Shown piece by piece: positions 32,897 through 33,840 of a stretch of DNA of 33,840 bases. Numbering within the stretch: position 1 is the first letter of the stretch; each line of letters begins with the position of its first letter. A program made the position numbers and the translations under genes. The notes beneath the pieces were generated by a model. It did not search any database, was not told where the DNA came from, and saw only the letters and a program-made list of their open reading frames with translations. Origin of the DNA: an uncultured Helicobacter sp. (lineage in GTDB: Bacteria; Campylobacterota; Campylobacteria; Campylobacterales; Helicobacteraceae); NCBI GenBank assembly GCA_947177485.1, contig CAMWUR010000024.1:1-33840 (forward strand), given 5' to 3'.

Positions 32897-32990
32897 CGTT
32901 TTTTCCTTAATTGGCTTTGCAATCCTTTGCATTTCTTATTGCATAAGCAAATGCCGTTCCTTTTATTGCCATACATCTTGCGCCCGCAAA

Positions 32991-33617
32991 TTAGATTCCA
33001 AGCAGCACAATCCTCTTTCTCCCAAGCTGAATCTCGCCTCGATTCTCCATTTCTTTGAGGATTCGCGAAACAACCTCGCGCGCGCTGCCGAGATGATTGG
33101 CGATACTTTCATGACTCATCTGCACCTCGCCATTGTGTTCGTTTTTGCGCAAAAAATCGCGAATCCGCTCGACAAGTGGCTTGAACAATGCTTGTTCAAG
33201 TGTCGTGATTGTTTGTGAGAGCCGCTTGCTTAGGAGCGTGAGTGTGAAATCAGCGAGTTTGGGATATTTCTCTTTGAGTGTTGCAAAGAGTTTGGCAGGC
33301 ACAATGAGAATCTCGCTTTTGCTGTTTGTTTCAAGCAGAATGTTGTGCTCGATAGACTGCAATGTGCAATGCGAGCAGACCACGCATGAATCGCCTGATT
33401 TGAGGCAAAAGAGTGTGATTTCTTTACCATTTTCACCGATGATATATGCGCGTATACTGCCCTGCAAAATGAGCACAAAGCCTAAGCAATCCTCGCTATT
33501 ATTGAGCAACGTTTGTGCCGCAAATGTCTTGACAATCGCCCTTTGTGCGACATCTTGTTTGTCACCTTCGGTGATTCCAAACGGCGCAAAAAGGCTTAAA
33601 AGCTCCTCGTGTGGCAT
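32991..33617 (-). CDS. Crp/Fnr-family transcriptional regulator
   Basis: A 208-residue protein. Residues 15-110 form the cyclic-nucleotide-binding-like beta-barrel (GFVLILQGSIRAYIIGENGKEITLFCLKSG in register), a dimer helix follows (110-145), and the C-terminal winged helix has recognition region MSHESIANHLGSAREVVSRILKEM (167-190). Cysteines 71, 78, 81 and 84 (GDSCVVCSHC) form a compact cluster like that of redox- or metal-sensing members, not the N-terminal Fnr iron-sulfur cluster. Start ATG 33617 follows GGAGGGAG. A dyad over its own -10 box suggests autoregulation. Targets may include aspA and the EF-hand gene, by proximity only. Confidence 0.85.
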   Translation of the reverse strand: MPHEELLSLFAPFGITEGDKQDVAQRAIVKTFAAQTLLNNSEDCLGFVLILQGSIRAYIIGENGKEITLFCLKSGDSCVVCSHCTLQSIEHNILLETNSKSEILIVPAKLFATLKEKYPKLADFTLTLLSKRLSQTITTLEQALFKPLVERIRDFLRKNEHNGEVQMSHESIANHLGSAREVVSRILKEMENRGEIQLGRKRIVLLGI

Positions 33618-33640
33618 TCTCCCTCCAAAGAGTTTGTGAA

Positions 33641-33655
33641 TGTGATTGTATCACA
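33641..33655. promoter_or_regulatory. Perfect dyad over the -10 box of the Crp/Fnr gene
   Basis: TGTGAT-TGT-ATCACA, with 6-bp arms, overlaps the extended -10 TACAAT on the minus strand (33645-33650). The half-sites look like Crp-type TGTGA/TCACA but spaced one base closer. The leader is ~20 nt. Confidence 0.6.
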
Positions 33656-33724
33656 GACGAGGCATATTTCTGTGCCATTTTTGGTATGACAGATTGGGAT
33701 AGCTTCAATGAGTCAAGATTCTGC

Positions 33725-33757
33725 CATTGCGAGCGAGTGAAACAAACGTGGCAATCC
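33725..33757 (+). repeat. Dispersed hairpin repeat, ATTGC type
   Basis: ATTGC-GA, a variable inner part, then GCAAT. The outer stem is perfect, but the second GA is not clear. Confidence 0.6.
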
Positions 33758-33763
33758 ACAATT

Positions 33764-33821
33764 TGTCATGTTGAGGCAAAGCCGATCATTGTCATTCTGA
33801 AGCCTTTAGGCTGAAGAATCT
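33764..33821 (+). repeat. Two adjoining hairpin repeats (ATGTT half plus ATTCT)
   Basis: TGTC-ATGTT-GA-GGC-AAA-GCC-GA begins an ATGTT unit whose closing arm is missing. It runs directly into an intact ATTCT unit (33790-33821) with inner hairpin AGCC-TTTA-GGCT. Confidence 0.7.
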
Positions 33822-33840
33822 TGGGTGATAGGAATCCAAA

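Overview
The window looks like chromosomal DNA of a Helicobacteraceae member (Campylobacterota). Several neighbourhoods match what I remember of Helicobacter: ppiD-like/ftsA/ftsZ beside bioA, rnhA-rnc-aroC, an M48 protease next to prmC, a CZB-domain chemoreceptor, and many promoters with TATAAT-type -10 boxes and no obvious -35. Base composition looks more GC-rich than H. pylori. The species assignment is inference; no rRNA gene is present.

Layout. Positions 1-3078 are an accessory region. A truncated LOG-family gene copy, clusters of short hairpin repeats, and a three-gene cassette (a secreted peptide with a double-glycine motif and a glycine zipper, plus two paralogous lipoproteins) precede a full-length LOG gene. 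Positions 2999-8000 (minus strand) hold ppiD-like, ftsA, ftsZ and a glycosyltransferase, tightly packed. bioA (plus) converges on a five-gene minus-strand run: a LapB-like TPR protein, rnhA, rnc, aroC and gatA, each overlapping the next. dnaG diverges from it. After dnaG come a structured repeat, a 41-residue lipoprotein and tRNA-Leu. A cysteine-rich lipoprotein and an M48 protease/prmC pair diverge from a palindromic promoter. grpE-dnaK follows with heat-shock-like operator candidates but without hrcA.

Positions 21814-22224 are a repeat island holding a second, inverted copy of the structured repeat. Then come a broken ogt and a chemoreceptor on the minus strand. Next is a six-gene plus-strand run: ABC auxiliary lipoprotein, pdxA, a coiled-coil protein, hemE, and TRAP transporter dctQ-dctM. 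The last part holds aspA (minus), a large EF-hand/RTX-like calcium-binding protein (plus), a 73-residue protein (minus), and a Crp/Fnr regulator (minus) whose promoter carries a perfect dyad. The window ends in more hairpin repeats.

Most genes are housekeeping: cell division, translation fidelity (gatA, prmC), RNA processing, DNA priming, chaperones, haem, pyridoxal phosphate, biotin and chorismate synthesis. The most unusual items are the glycine-zipper peptide/lipoprotein cassette lying between two LOG copies that share a 170-bp identical block, a ~130-nt repeat with two copies that preserve stems by compensatory change, and a family of small hairpin repeats with a constant GA/GA internal loop and three interchangeable outer stems.
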